Source: Actinomycetota bacterium (GTDB lineage Bacteria > Actinomycetota > Actinomycetes > Nanopelagicales > Nanopelagicaceae). From it: 64,000 bases of DNA. The stretch is taken from contig VGAE01000002.1 in the NCBI GenBank assembly GCA_016870975.1, forward strand, positions 82,554 to 146,553. Reading direction: 5' to 3'. Made by a program: the position numbers and the translations under genes. This document shows positions 26,417 to 36,351 of this stretch, piece by piece (position 1 is the stretch's first letter; each line of letters begins with the position of its first letter). Below the pieces are notes generated by a model. That model was not told the DNA's origin. It searched no databases and was given only the letters and a program-made list of their open reading frames with translations.

Positions 26417-27235
26417 TTATTTCTTGGCGCTAGCCCTTACATACTTTCGAACGCTGAGCGGCACGAAAATAGCCATGATTACAACCATATAGAGCAATGA
26501 CATCTGTAGTGGATGTTGGCTAGGTAATGAATTGGCAGTAACTCCGAATAGATTCTCTAAACCGAATAACTCACGGCAGCCAGCCACCATTGTTGAAACC
26601 GGATTCCACTCCGCAAAGTACTGAAGTGCTTTGGGCATTCCAGTTGTAGGAGCAAAAGCATTGGATAGAAAAGTAAGTGGGAATACTGCAATAAAAACTA
26701 CGGAGCTGGCAACTCGCGCTTCTCGAACAGATAGACCTATTAAGATTCCAACCCAAGCCATAGCGAATCCAAAGAGAAAAAGAAATAGAAAACCAAGAAA
26801 GATATTGAGGGCTCCAGAACTTGGACGCCAACCTACGATAAATCCGGTAATTCCCATGACTGTAAGTACAACTACATTCAGCAACCCGTCACCCATCGCT
26901 CGACCAAATACAACTGCGCTCCGTGAAATCGGAAGTGATCGGAAGCGATCGATAAGTCCCTTTTGCATATCCTCAGCTAAACCGACAGCGGTGCCGGCAA
27001 GGGTGAAGGCAACGGTTTGGACAAAGATTCCCGGCATTAATAGTTGAACATAATCAACACCAGGTAGGCCCGTCGATATTGAGCCGCCAAAAACGAATCT
27101 AAAAAGTACTACGAACATTACGGGTTGAATTGTCGAGAAAATTAATACTTCCGGTACACGGAAAAGCTGCAACATCTGACGTTTTGTAATGATTAAAGCA
27201 TCGGAAATTGCTCTAGTAGATTTTGTATTGGACAT
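26417..27235 (-). CDS. ABC-2 type exporter permease (DrrB-like)
   Basis: 272 residues with six membrane segments and the ABC-2 signature region: VFVVLFRFVFGGS after the first helix, GLAEDMQKGLIDRFRSLPIS (coupling helix), and FPLTFLSNAFAPTTGMPKAL. Its start overlaps the stop of the ATPase gene (TAATG). Together they form a two-gene exporter of the daunorubicin-resistance (DrrAB) type. The substrate may be a drug or lipid; it is not predictable. Confidence 0.9.
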   Translation of the reverse strand: MSNTKSTRAISDALIITKRQMLQLFRVPEVLIFSTIQPVMFVVLFRFVFGGSISTGLPGVDYVQLLMPGIFVQTVAFTLAGTAVGLAEDMQKGLIDRFRSLPISRSAVVFGRAMGDGLLNVVVLTVMGITGFIVGWRPSSGALNIFLGFLFLFLFGFAMAWVGILIGLSVREARVASSVVFIAVFPLTFLSNAFAPTTGMPKALQYFAEWNPVSTMVAGCRELFGLENLFGVTANSLPSQHPLQMSLLYMVVIMAIFVPLSVRKYVRASAKK

Positions 27236-28224
27236 TAACGGCCTCGCTTTCCTGCCTTGACTTCCGGTTCAGATTTTTCGTCCTCTGCGGCATGGCCAGT
27301 TAACGCAATAAAAACATCATCGAGTGACGGTCGCTTCAGCCCAATATCAAGCGGATGAATGGAGCTCTCATCTAATTGGCGAGCGGCATCTATAAGCGCT
27401 CGAGAACCGGTGCTAACTGGAGCTGAAATCCTTCCCAGGTCTTCCTCCACATTTACTTTTCCGCTCGCCACCTTTGCGACAATCTCTTGACTCTTTGCTA
27501 GATCTGTTAGCTCTACAACGATTTCCAGTCGCTCGCCACCAATATCTCTCTTCAAGCTATCCGCAGTCCCGCGAGCAATAACTTTTCCATGATCCACAAC
27601 AACGATTTCGTCTGCGAGTTGATCGGCTTCCTCTAGATATTGGGTAGTTAAAAGCAGCGTCGTTCCCTCTTCAACAAGACCCTTAATAACTCCCCACATC
27701 TCTTTTCGTCCACGTGGGTCTAATCCAGTTGTTGGTTCGTCTAAGAAAAGAATCTTTGGATGAACAATTAATGACGCCGCTAGATCTAATCGGCGCCTCA
27801 TGCCACCTGAGTAAGTTTTTATCGGCCGCTTAGCCGCATCAGTTAAGTTAAATTGGTCAAGTAATTCCGTCGCTCGAATCTTGGCTTGGGATGCTGATAA
27901 ATGATGGAGACGACCAAACATAATTAAGTTATCCCAACCGGTTAAAGTTTCGTCGACAGCTGCATATTGGCCACATAAACCAATTACTTCACGAACTTTT
28001 TCTGGATGCTTGATTACATCTATTCCAGCTATTTGGGCATTTCCAGAATCAGGAGTAATCAGAGTGGACAACACACGAACCGTTGTTGTTTTGCCCGCAC
28101 CATTTGGGCCAAGAACTCCCAACATTGTGCCTTCACTCACATCTAAACTCAATCCATCTAACGCTCGTATGCGTCCATTGTCATAAGTCTTAACGAGATT
28201 CTCGGCGATTACGCTTTTCATCAT
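27235..28224 (-). CDS. ABC exporter ATP-binding protein (DrrA-like)
   Basis: About 329 residues. Walker A GPNGAGKTTTVRVL, Q-loop GLCGQYAAVDETLTG, ABC signature TYSGGMRRRLDLAAS, Walker B ILFLDEPTTGLDPRGRKEMW, and H-loop-like TTQYLEEADQLAD are intact. The C-terminal extension (KRPSLDDVFIALTGHAAED) is the DrrA-type GATE/CREEM region. ATG at 28224 or 28221 is likely; TACTCT ends seven bases before 28221, consistent with a leaderless transcript. It is divergent from the truncated MFS gene. Confidence 0.92.
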   Translation of the reverse strand: MMKSVIAENLVKTYDNGRIRALDGLSLDVSEGTMLGVLGPNGAGKTTTVRVLSTLITPDSGNAQIAGIDVIKHPEKVREVIGLCGQYAAVDETLTGWDNLIMFGRLHHLSASQAKIRATELLDQFNLTDAAKRPIKTYSGGMRRRLDLAASLIVHPKILFLDEPTTGLDPRGRKEMWGVIKGLVEEGTTLLLTTQYLEEADQLADEIVVVDHGKVIARGTADSLKRDIGGERLEIVVELTDLAKSQEIVAKVASGKVNVEEDLGRISAPVSTGSRALIDAARQLDESSIHPLDIGLKRPSLDDVFIALTGHAAEDEKSEPEVKAGKRGR

Positions 28225-28274
28225 CTTGAGAGTAGTAGCCTCTCCGCCATAGACAAAATCAAGCAAAGGGATTC

Positions 28275-29117
28275 ATGTCGAAGAGAACCAAGATAGACCA
28301 CTCCAAACCCTTAACACATCGCGAAATTCTCATAATTATGAGCAGCCTGATGACAGGATTACTTTCAGCAGCGCTGGATCAAACGATTGTCTCTACCGCG
28401 CTCAAGAAAATTGTGGAGGATCTCAACGGCTTAAATCACTACTCGTGGGTGGTGACCGCGTATCTATTGACCTCAACTGCGTCAACGCCACTTTACGGAA
28501 AAATTTTGGATCTATATGGTCGTCGCCCGGTTTATCAATTTTCCATAATCGTTTTCTTATTAGCATCTTTTCTTTCAGGCGTCGCCTCATCTATGGATCA
28601 ATTAATTGCATTTCGCGCCATCCAAGGATTGGGCGCGGGCGGGTTAATGGGACTTACCTTCGTCATTGTCGGAGATCTCGTTGCGCCCCGCGAGCGTGGA
28701 AAATATCAAGGAATGTTTGGAGTGGTTTGGGGACTTTCATCAGTAGCTGGCCCATTACTTGGCGGCGCCTTTGGTACTGCAATCTTTGGAACTATTCTTA
28801 ATCAGCAAGTTAATTCAAATTTGAAGAGTGGTTTCGCAGATTTAGCTAGTAGTAATCCCGATCAACTAGGAAACCTTGATCCATCACTTCTGGACTCACT
28901 TCAGAACAACACCGAAGCAATCACAACGCTTTCCCCTCTTCTCCAGACCACCGTACTTGAGTCGTTTGCCGGTGCATTTCAAACGATCCTCTGGGTAGCT
29001 CTTCCGGTTGTGTTAATCGGTTTTATTTTTGCCCTATTCCTAAAGGAGAAGCCACTTCAATCGAGCGCCGAACACGCTAGTGCGCGCAGTGATGCTGCCG
29101 GCGATTCGATGGGATGA
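28275..29117 (+). CDS. DHA2-type MFS transporter with large internal deletion
   Basis: Only 280 residues, whereas EmrB/QacA-like (14-helix) transporters have about 500. The N-terminus is normal: TM1 with LLSAALDQTIVSTAL, TM2 to motif A (YGKILDLYGRRPVY), TM4 and TM5 with motif C (GMFGVVWGLSSVAGPLLGG). Directly after GPLLGGAFG the sequence continues as TAIFGTILNQQV, which belongs near TM13, followed by the last helix (ILWVALPVVLIGFIFALFL). TM6-12 are missing in frame. The LGGxxG wording at both points suggests deletion between short repeats near 28760-28776. Probably inactive, or with an altered role. Its stop overlaps the next MFS gene (ATGA). Confidence 0.8.
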   Translation: MSKRTKIDHSKPLTHREILIIMSSLMTGLLSAALDQTIVSTALKKIVEDLNGLNHYSWVVTAYLLTSTASTPLYGKILDLYGRRPVYQFSIIVFLLASFLSGVASSMDQLIAFRAIQGLGAGGLMGLTFVIVGDLVAPRERGKYQGMFGVVWGLSSVAGPLLGGAFGTAIFGTILNQQVNSNLKSGFADLASSNPDQLGNLDPSLLDSLQNNTEAITTLSPLLQTTVLESFAGAFQTILWVALPVVLIGFIFALFLKEKPLQSSAEHASARSDAAGDSMG

Positions 29118-30337
29118 GATTTCCTAAATCTCCTTTTAAAGGTCTTCCTCGCGAAGTTTCCGTGCTCACATCAATTTCATTTCTAGTCGCGATAGGTTTT
29201 GGATTAATTATCCCAGCGATTCCTATTTTTGCTCAAACTTTTGGCGTATCAAATACGCTAATTGGCTTGATTGTCTCCAGTTTCGCAGTGATGCGATTTA
29301 CCTCCGGATTGATAGCGGGGCGATTAGTAGAAATATTTGGCGAGCGGTTAGTGCTTGGCTTTGGATTAATGATGGTCTCTGGTTTTACTCTCCTTGCAGG
29401 TTTAGCACAGAGCTATTCACAACTACTGATTTCTAGAACAGCTGGCGGCTTAGGCTCTGCGATGTTCTCGGTTTCCGCCGGTGCGCTAATTCTTCGAGTA
29501 GTTTCGGATAGCCAGCGTGGACGTTCCCAATCTCTCTATAACGGTGGCTTTATCGCTGGCGGCGTTGCTGGTCCTGCATTCGGTGGCGCGCTCTTGGCAA
29601 TCTCGCCACGTGCTCCGTTTTTTATCTATAGCGCGCTCCTCCTTGCCGCGAGCATAGTCTCATTCATTTTTTTACATGAAAAACGACTTGGCGAAAAAGT
29701 TGCTGATAAGCAAGAAGAGGCAGTTATAAATCTACGAGAAGCGCTACGTATTCGCCCATACTTGTACTCATTATTTCTGGCATTCTTGGGAAGCTGGATT
29801 TTCTTTGGAATGCGCTCTTCCATTTTGCCACTTTTTGTTATCTCAGATCTAGGTGCAACTACAGCAGTAGTCGGACTTAGCTTTACCTTGGCTCTAATCG
29901 CTCAAGGATCAGTAATGGTACGAGCTGGAAAATACTCAGATAAGAAAGGTAGACGACCAGTAATTGTTGCTGGATTCTCAATTACGATGCTCGCGCTAGC
30001 AATCCTGGTCTTGGCAAATAGCGTTTTAATTTACTTAGTTGCGATGGTGGTTATGGGTATCGGAGCTGGTTTTGCCGCCTCGGCGGGAGCAGTTGTCGGA
30101 GATGTAATTAAAGGGCGCAGCGGTCGAGTCTTTGCAGTATTTCAAATGGCCGGTGATGCTGGGATGATCGTGGGACCGCTATTGCTTGGAGTGATCGCAG
30201 ATTTGTTCTCATATCGAGATGCAATTCTGGTGAGTACAGTTATCTTTTCGCTGGCAATCTTCTTTGCAATAAGAATCCCCGAGACTAATACTGTTCGTCT
30301 CGGGGATTCTCAGAAGCCTGCGCTTCGTGAAGAGTGA
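29114..30337 (+). CDS. DHA1-type MFS efflux transporter
   Basis: A full 12-helix major facilitator of 407 residues. Visible features are GFGLIIPAIPIFAQTF in TM1, motif A-like LIAGRLVEIFGERLV, motif B/C region GGLGSAMFSVSAGALI and GGVAGPAFGGALLA, and the second-half motif A AGKYSDKKGRRPVIVAG. Likely a drug or small-molecule exporter driven by the proton gradient; the substrate is unknown. Translationally coupled to the deleted DHA2 gene. A 14-bp inverted repeat lies within its last codons. Confidence 0.9.
   Translation: MRFPKSPFKGLPREVSVLTSISFLVAIGFGLIIPAIPIFAQTFGVSNTLIGLIVSSFAVMRFTSGLIAGRLVEIFGERLVLGFGLMMVSGFTLLAGLAQSYSQLLISRTAGGLGSAMFSVSAGALILRVVSDSQRGRSQSLYNGGFIAGGVAGPAFGGALLAISPRAPFFIYSALLLAASIVSFIFLHEKRLGEKVADKQEEAVINLREALRIRPYLYSLFLAFLGSWIFFGMRSSILPLFVISDLGATTAVVGLSFTLALIAQGSVMVRAGKYSDKKGRRPVIVAGFSITMLALAILVLANSVLIYLVAMVVMGIGAGFAASAGAVVGDVIKGRSGRVFAVFQMAGDAGMIVGPLLLGVIADLFSYRDAILVSTVIFSLAIFFAIRIPETNTVRLGDSQKPALREE
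30272..30310. terminator. 14-bp perfect hairpin inside the 3' end of the MFS gene
   Basis: AGAATCCCCGAGAC at 30272-30285 is perfectly complementary to 30297-30310, with an 11-base loop. It lies 27 bases before the MFS stop, and the convergent Bax-inhibitor gene ends at 30339, so it can serve minus-strand transcripts arriving from there. The minus strand continues TTATT rather than a true T-run, so termination efficiency is uncertain. Confidence 0.5.
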
Positions 30338-30338
30338 G

Positions 30339-31112
30339 CTAGTCGTTACCGCCACGCAAGATCGATAACAATCTCAGAATTTCTAGATAGAGCCAGACCA
30401 CTGTCATTACAAGACCAAATCCGGCGCGCCAAGACTCTTCTTGTGGGACTCCCATGCGTACACCTTGTTCGGCGGCATCAAAATCTAGAATCAAGAAGAA
30501 GCTAGCGATTGCTACGCCAACAAAGGCAAGCATTGGACCAAAGAGGCTTAGCGAGTAAAGGCTACCGCCGCCAAGAAGAACGCTAATCAAACTTCCAAAA
30601 GCGAGAACTAAATATCCCAGCGCAGCGCCCAAGAGAACCTTGGTGAATTTAGGAGTAGCGCGCAATCTTCCACTCTTATACATAAATAACATTCCGACAA
30701 ATGTGGCAACCGTTGCAACGATCGCTTGTTGAACAATTCCAGGATAGAAGAGTTCAAAAGTCTTGCTGAGGATTCCGAGAACTAAACCTTGGAAGACGGC
30801 GTAGGTTACATAAAGCGCAGGTCGAACTTTTTTGCTAAATGCGCCGATGAGGCCTGTTACTAAACCGCCAATAAAACCTACAAAAAGAAGTGCAGGTGGA
30901 AGATTTAAATACCAGGCAGCAGCGCCAACTAAAACTGCGGTTCCTAGCAAGAACGCAGTGCGTGCCACGACATCATCCATCGTCATTCTTCCGGTACGTA
31001 GCGATGATGCAGCTGGAGCGTTGAAACTCTCTTCCAACTCAGGAATGGTATCCATAGCAGCGTAACCGCGCCGGCTATATGCGCGGTTTAGTACTGGATT
31101 AGAACTGTTCAT
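30339..31112 (-). CDS. Bax inhibitor-1/YccA family membrane protein
   Basis: 257 residues with seven hydrophobic segments after a polar N-terminus of about 60 residues, the form common in actinobacteria. Typical segments are FVGFIGGLVTGLIGAFSKK and AIASFFLILDFDAAEQGVRM, whose Asp residues are the pH/calcium-sensing di-aspartyl type of the BI-1 family. The ATG at 31112 is chosen because AGGAGAG precedes it; the longer frame runs through the tRNA. Role probably in ion leak or membrane-protein quality control. Confidence 0.9.
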   Translation of the reverse strand: MNSSNPVLNRAYSRRGYAAMDTIPELEESFNAPAASSLRTGRMTMDDVVARTAFLLGTAVLVGAAAWYLNLPPALLFVGFIGGLVTGLIGAFSKKVRPALYVTYAVFQGLVLGILSKTFELFYPGIVQQAIVATVATFVGMLFMYKSGRLRATPKFTKVLLGAALGYLVLAFGSLISVLLGGGSLYSLSLFGPMLAFVGVAIASFFLILDFDAAEQGVRMGVPQEESWRAGFGLVMTVVWLYLEILRLLSILRGGND

Positions 31113-31180
31113 TGCTCTCCTCTTTTTCTTAAGTTTTTTTCTTAAGTTATACCTTAAGAATCTAGTTACTACTTTGGTCG

Positions 31181-31253
31181 TGCCCCCGGTGGGGGTCGAA
31201 CCCACACTGGGACGATTTTAAGTCGTCTGCCTCTGCCATTGGGCTACAGGGGC
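31181..31253 (-). tRNA. tRNA with UAA anticodon (Leu, UUA codons), short variable loop
   Basis: A 73-base cloverleaf: acceptor GCCCCTG/CGGGGGC with discriminator A, D stem GCC/GGC, anticodon stem GACGA/TCGTC with loop CTTAAAA, variable region CCAGT, T arm GTGGG-TTCGACC-CCCAC. The anticodon at 31220-31218 is TAA. CCA is not encoded. The variable region is only five bases, i.e. class I shape, unlike ordinary leucine tRNAs. The preceding udgB gene ends inside it: its TAG stop is tRNA positions 8-10. Confidence 0.88.
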
Positions 31254-31948
31254 CTTGCGTGGGCAAATCTACCTGCCTTACGTACAACAGAATCCAATTG
31301 GGATCGCGTTAACTTTCCCGTGAAAGTGTTCTGCTGGCTAGGATGGTAACTTCCAATCACCATTCTATTATTCCCATCGCTTCCTTGAAACTTGAAATTG
31401 GCTCCATGGCCGAAGTTCGGGCGTTTTCTAGGCATTTCCTCACCAATCGCGCTGAGAGCCAGGAGCGTTGATTTCCAAGCTATCGCGCCCAGCGCCAAGA
31501 ATGCGCGAGCAGTGGGAAGCACGGCAGCAATTTCTAACTCCAACCAAGTTGCACAATTCGCAATCTCCTCAGTTGTTGGCTTGTTTTCGGGAGGTGCGCA
31601 ATGAACCGCGCAAGTTATTCTCGTGTCAGAAAGTTCTTGGCCATCATCTTTACTGACACTTGTTGGAATTCGCGCCAGCTTTGCGTTGTAGAGCGCTATA
31701 AAAAGCCAATCACCAGAACTATCCCCAGTAAAAATTCTTCCAGTTCTATTTGCGCCATGTGCGCCCGGAGCTAAGCCAATAATAATTAGGCGAGCATCTT
31801 TTGGCCCGAAGCCGGGGACCGGCTTTCGCCAATATTTTTGATTCTTATATGACTTGCGTTCTGTAACTGATTCTCGCCAATCGGCTAACCTTGGACATTG
31901 GTTGCATTTAATTAATTTCTGATCTATTACCTCTAATTCTCTAATCAA
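31244..31948 (-). CDS. udgB: type 5 (UdgB-like) uracil-DNA glycosylase
   Basis: 234 residues. It removes uracil and deaminated purines from DNA. The N-terminal iron-sulfur Cys pair (KCNQCPRLADW), motif A GLAPGAHGANRTGRIFTGD and the C-terminal GSYHPSQQNTFTG motif are present, with two further Cys (CAVHC...) for the cluster. The GLAPG...NRTGR form without a catalytic Asp/Asn at the usual place is typical of family 5. It overlaps ppx by four bases at its start and the tRNA by ten bases at its end. Confidence 0.9.
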   Translation of the reverse strand: MIRELEVIDQKLIKCNQCPRLADWRESVTERKSYKNQKYWRKPVPGFGPKDARLIIIGLAPGAHGANRTGRIFTGDSSGDWLFIALYNAKLARIPTSVSKDDGQELSDTRITCAVHCAPPENKPTTEEIANCATWLELEIAAVLPTARAFLALGAIAWKSTLLALSAIGEEMPRKRPNFGHGANFKFQGSDGNNRMVIGSYHPSQQNTFTGKLTRSQLDSVVRKAGRFAHARPL

Positions 31949-32871
31949 GACTTCGCACCGCTTGCAATCGACCAGACCATTCCGTCGAGAATATCTGACT
32001 CGGATGCTACAAACTCGGTGGCGCCAGATCTCTTCAAAATTCGATCGAGAATAAGTGATCCAGCGGCAATCACATCAACTCGTCCCGGATGCATGTAACC
32101 AAGTGATGCGATTTCATCTCGTTTCATCACCAAAAAACGCTCGGTTATTTCACTTACTTTAGATGATGAAATTCTTGAAAGATGAATGGCATATCGGTCA
32201 TAACTTGCTAAATCCAAACTCGCAGCTGCAACTGTTGTGGCTGTGCCGGCAACTGCAATCACAGTTGCTGCACTAGCAATCGGTACTTGCGCAGCTGCAT
32301 CTTCAATTGCGGCATCGATATCTCTAATACTTGCGGCTATAGCCTCACTGCCCGGTGGCCCATTCTTGAAATGTCGTTCGCTCATTCGAACACATCCAAT
32401 GTTTACGCTCTTCGCTGCTTCAATATCGGAAACGCCAATTACGAATTCAGTTGACCCACCGCCGATATCAACGACTAGAAAGGGCGCATCTGTTTGATGG
32501 AGCTGGTGTATTGCGCCTTTGAAGGTTAGGCGAGCCTCTTCATCACCACTAATTACCTCGGGTCTTACTCCTAGAATTTCAAAAACACCATTGATAAATT
32601 CATCTCGATTTGATGCATCTCGAGTAGCGCTAGTTGCACAAAAACGAATCGCTGTCACACCTCGCCGCCTAATTTCCGCGGAGAATTTGGATACGGCGCG
32701 TAGGGTTCGTTCAATTGCAGCCGGTGAAAACTTCCTCTCTCGATCAACTCCCTCTCCGAGTCTGACAATCTCCATAGTCCGGTAAATGTCACGGAAATTT
32801 TCCCCTTCAATATCTGCGACAAGAAGGCGAATTGAATTTGTCCCACAATCAATCGCTGCCACTCGACTCAT
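31945..32871 (-). CDS. ppx: exopolyphosphatase / pppGpp phosphohydrolase family (Ppx/GppA)
   Basis: 308 residues; ASKHA ATPase-fold enzyme hydrolysing polyphosphate or (p)ppGpp. Motifs: phosphate 1 AIDCGTNSIRLLVAD (residues 6-20), phosphate 2 LVVDIGGGSTEFVIG, adenosine-like AVAGTATTVAAA. It is a short form like the mycobacterial Ppx1/Ppx2 proteins. It overlaps DUF501 and udgB by four bases each, so the three are coupled. Confidence 0.93.
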   Translation of the reverse strand: MSRVAAIDCGTNSIRLLVADIEGENFRDIYRTMEIVRLGEGVDRERKFSPAAIERTLRAVSKFSAEIRRRGVTAIRFCATSATRDASNRDEFINGVFEILGVRPEVISGDEEARLTFKGAIHQLHQTDAPFLVVDIGGGSTEFVIGVSDIEAAKSVNIGCVRMSERHFKNGPPGSEAIAASIRDIDAAIEDAAAQVPIASAATVIAVAGTATTVAAASLDLASYDRYAIHLSRISSSKVSEITERFLVMKRDEIASLGYMHPGRVDVIAAGSLILDRILKRSGATEFVASESDILDGMVWSIASGAKS

Positions 32872-33388
32872 TTGTTCTCAGATCTTCTCTCTAGACAATT
32901 TCCATTTACCCACCAGCTATCAAGTAAATTGAGCGCCTCATCACCTAAGGGATTCACGCCGCTTCCTACAGCTAATGATTGCGCAATTAATGAATGCAAG
33001 CACTTAACTCGATCTGGCATACCTCCGGCAGAAATCTCTGCGACTTCTGGTACTTCCTGTTTCAACTCTCTAGCAAGCGCACTTCTTGCTGCGATGTAAT
33101 CATCATGAGCCGCGTGATACTCGCCAGCTAACTCCAAATCTGTTGTCAATCTCTGGTTCATTTCATCCATTAAAGGACTATTTTCTAGGGTAGAGATTGC
33201 AGAAGTTAAATTGGGGCAGGTTGCGTAATAGAAAGTTGGGAAAGGCGTACCGTCGCTCAGCCGAGGCGGTGTTTCAATAACCGCGGGATTTCCGCATAGA
33301 CACCGATATGCAATTGCATGGACATCCCGGGCTTTTCTTCCAAGTTGAACCTCTAGAGCGATCAAATCTTCATCCGAAGGGCGTTCGC

Positions 33389-33392
<4 letters not shown>
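32868..33392 (-). CDS. DUF501 family protein
   Basis: About 174 residues, following ftsB and preceding ppx, the usual actinobacterial order. It contains ARDVHAIAYRCLCGNPAVIE and PFPTFYYATCPNL, with conserved Cys residues and CLHSLIAQSLAVGSGVNPLG near the C-terminus, typical of DUF501; function is unknown. The frame opens at 33446, but the ATG at 33392, overlapping the ftsB stop, matches homologue starts. Confidence 0.88.
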
Positions 33393-35747
<2,355 letters not shown>

Positions 35748-35754
35748 TAGACGA

Positions 35755-36351
35755 CTACTTGTTTGTTACTGCGTTACCCGCAGGTTCCGTGCCGATTACT
35801 GAGATTGTGGCCGTATCCCAGATGCCATAACGAGGATTAACAACAACCCTAATTTCATCGGATTTACGTGTCACCAAAGTTTGGATCGCTTGATTGATAG
35901 TTGCATCATCCGCTCCGGATTCAGCGAGCGTCGTTCCGATTTTTCGCAAGATTAAATCTCTTCGTAAGACATCGTTTAAAGCGTCTGGGGCTATTGAGGC
36001 ATTGACGAGTACCTCAGGAAGCCTGCGTTCGCCGCCAATACTTCCGTAAATTTCTAGGCGATAAGCTTCTAAATCAGAATTTGAAACTTCAATCTCTATG
36101 TCTTTGGCAATTTCATCCAAAATAATATTTGAGATTAAGAATGTGAGTTGGGAGCGCGCTAAGACATCACCACTTTCTAGACGCATCTGAGAGGTGTCGA
36201 TTTTTAAACGCTCAGCGAGAATGGCATCAACGCGGCCTTGTAGAGTTTCTAACTTAATTTCAGTAGTTCCGACGGTCGCAGCAGAATCCATACGAGCGCA
36301 GCCGGTCAGTAGTAGAGCTAAGCTCGCTAAAAGAACTGCTAGTTTTTTCAC
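35755..36351 (-). CDS. lipoprotein with SurA-N-like chaperone domain
   Basis: 198 residues with a lipoprotein signal (LAVLLASLALLLTGC, lipobox LTGC, Cys18). The mature part resembles the N-terminal chaperone domain of SurA/PrsA-type proteins (IKLETLQGRVDAILAERLKI), followed by helices; there is no parvulin isomerase domain. It overlaps mfd by four bases. Probably an extracytoplasmic folding factor, inferred from the fold. Confidence 0.8.
   Translation of the reverse strand: MKKLAVLLASLALLLTGCARMDSAATVGTTEIKLETLQGRVDAILAERLKIDTSQMRLESGDVLARSQLTFLISNIILDEIAKDIEIEVSNSDLEAYRLEIYGSIGGERRLPEVLVNASIAPDALNDVLRRDLILRKIGTTLAESGADDATINQAIQTLVTRKSDEIRVVVNPRYGIWDTATISVIGTEPAGNAVTNK

Noticed and set aside
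28225..28274. WhiB7-type AT-rich box controlling the DrrAB-like exporter
   Set aside because: The region upstream of the possible -35 is only mildly AT-rich and the -35 itself is poor, so the link is not supported by sequence.
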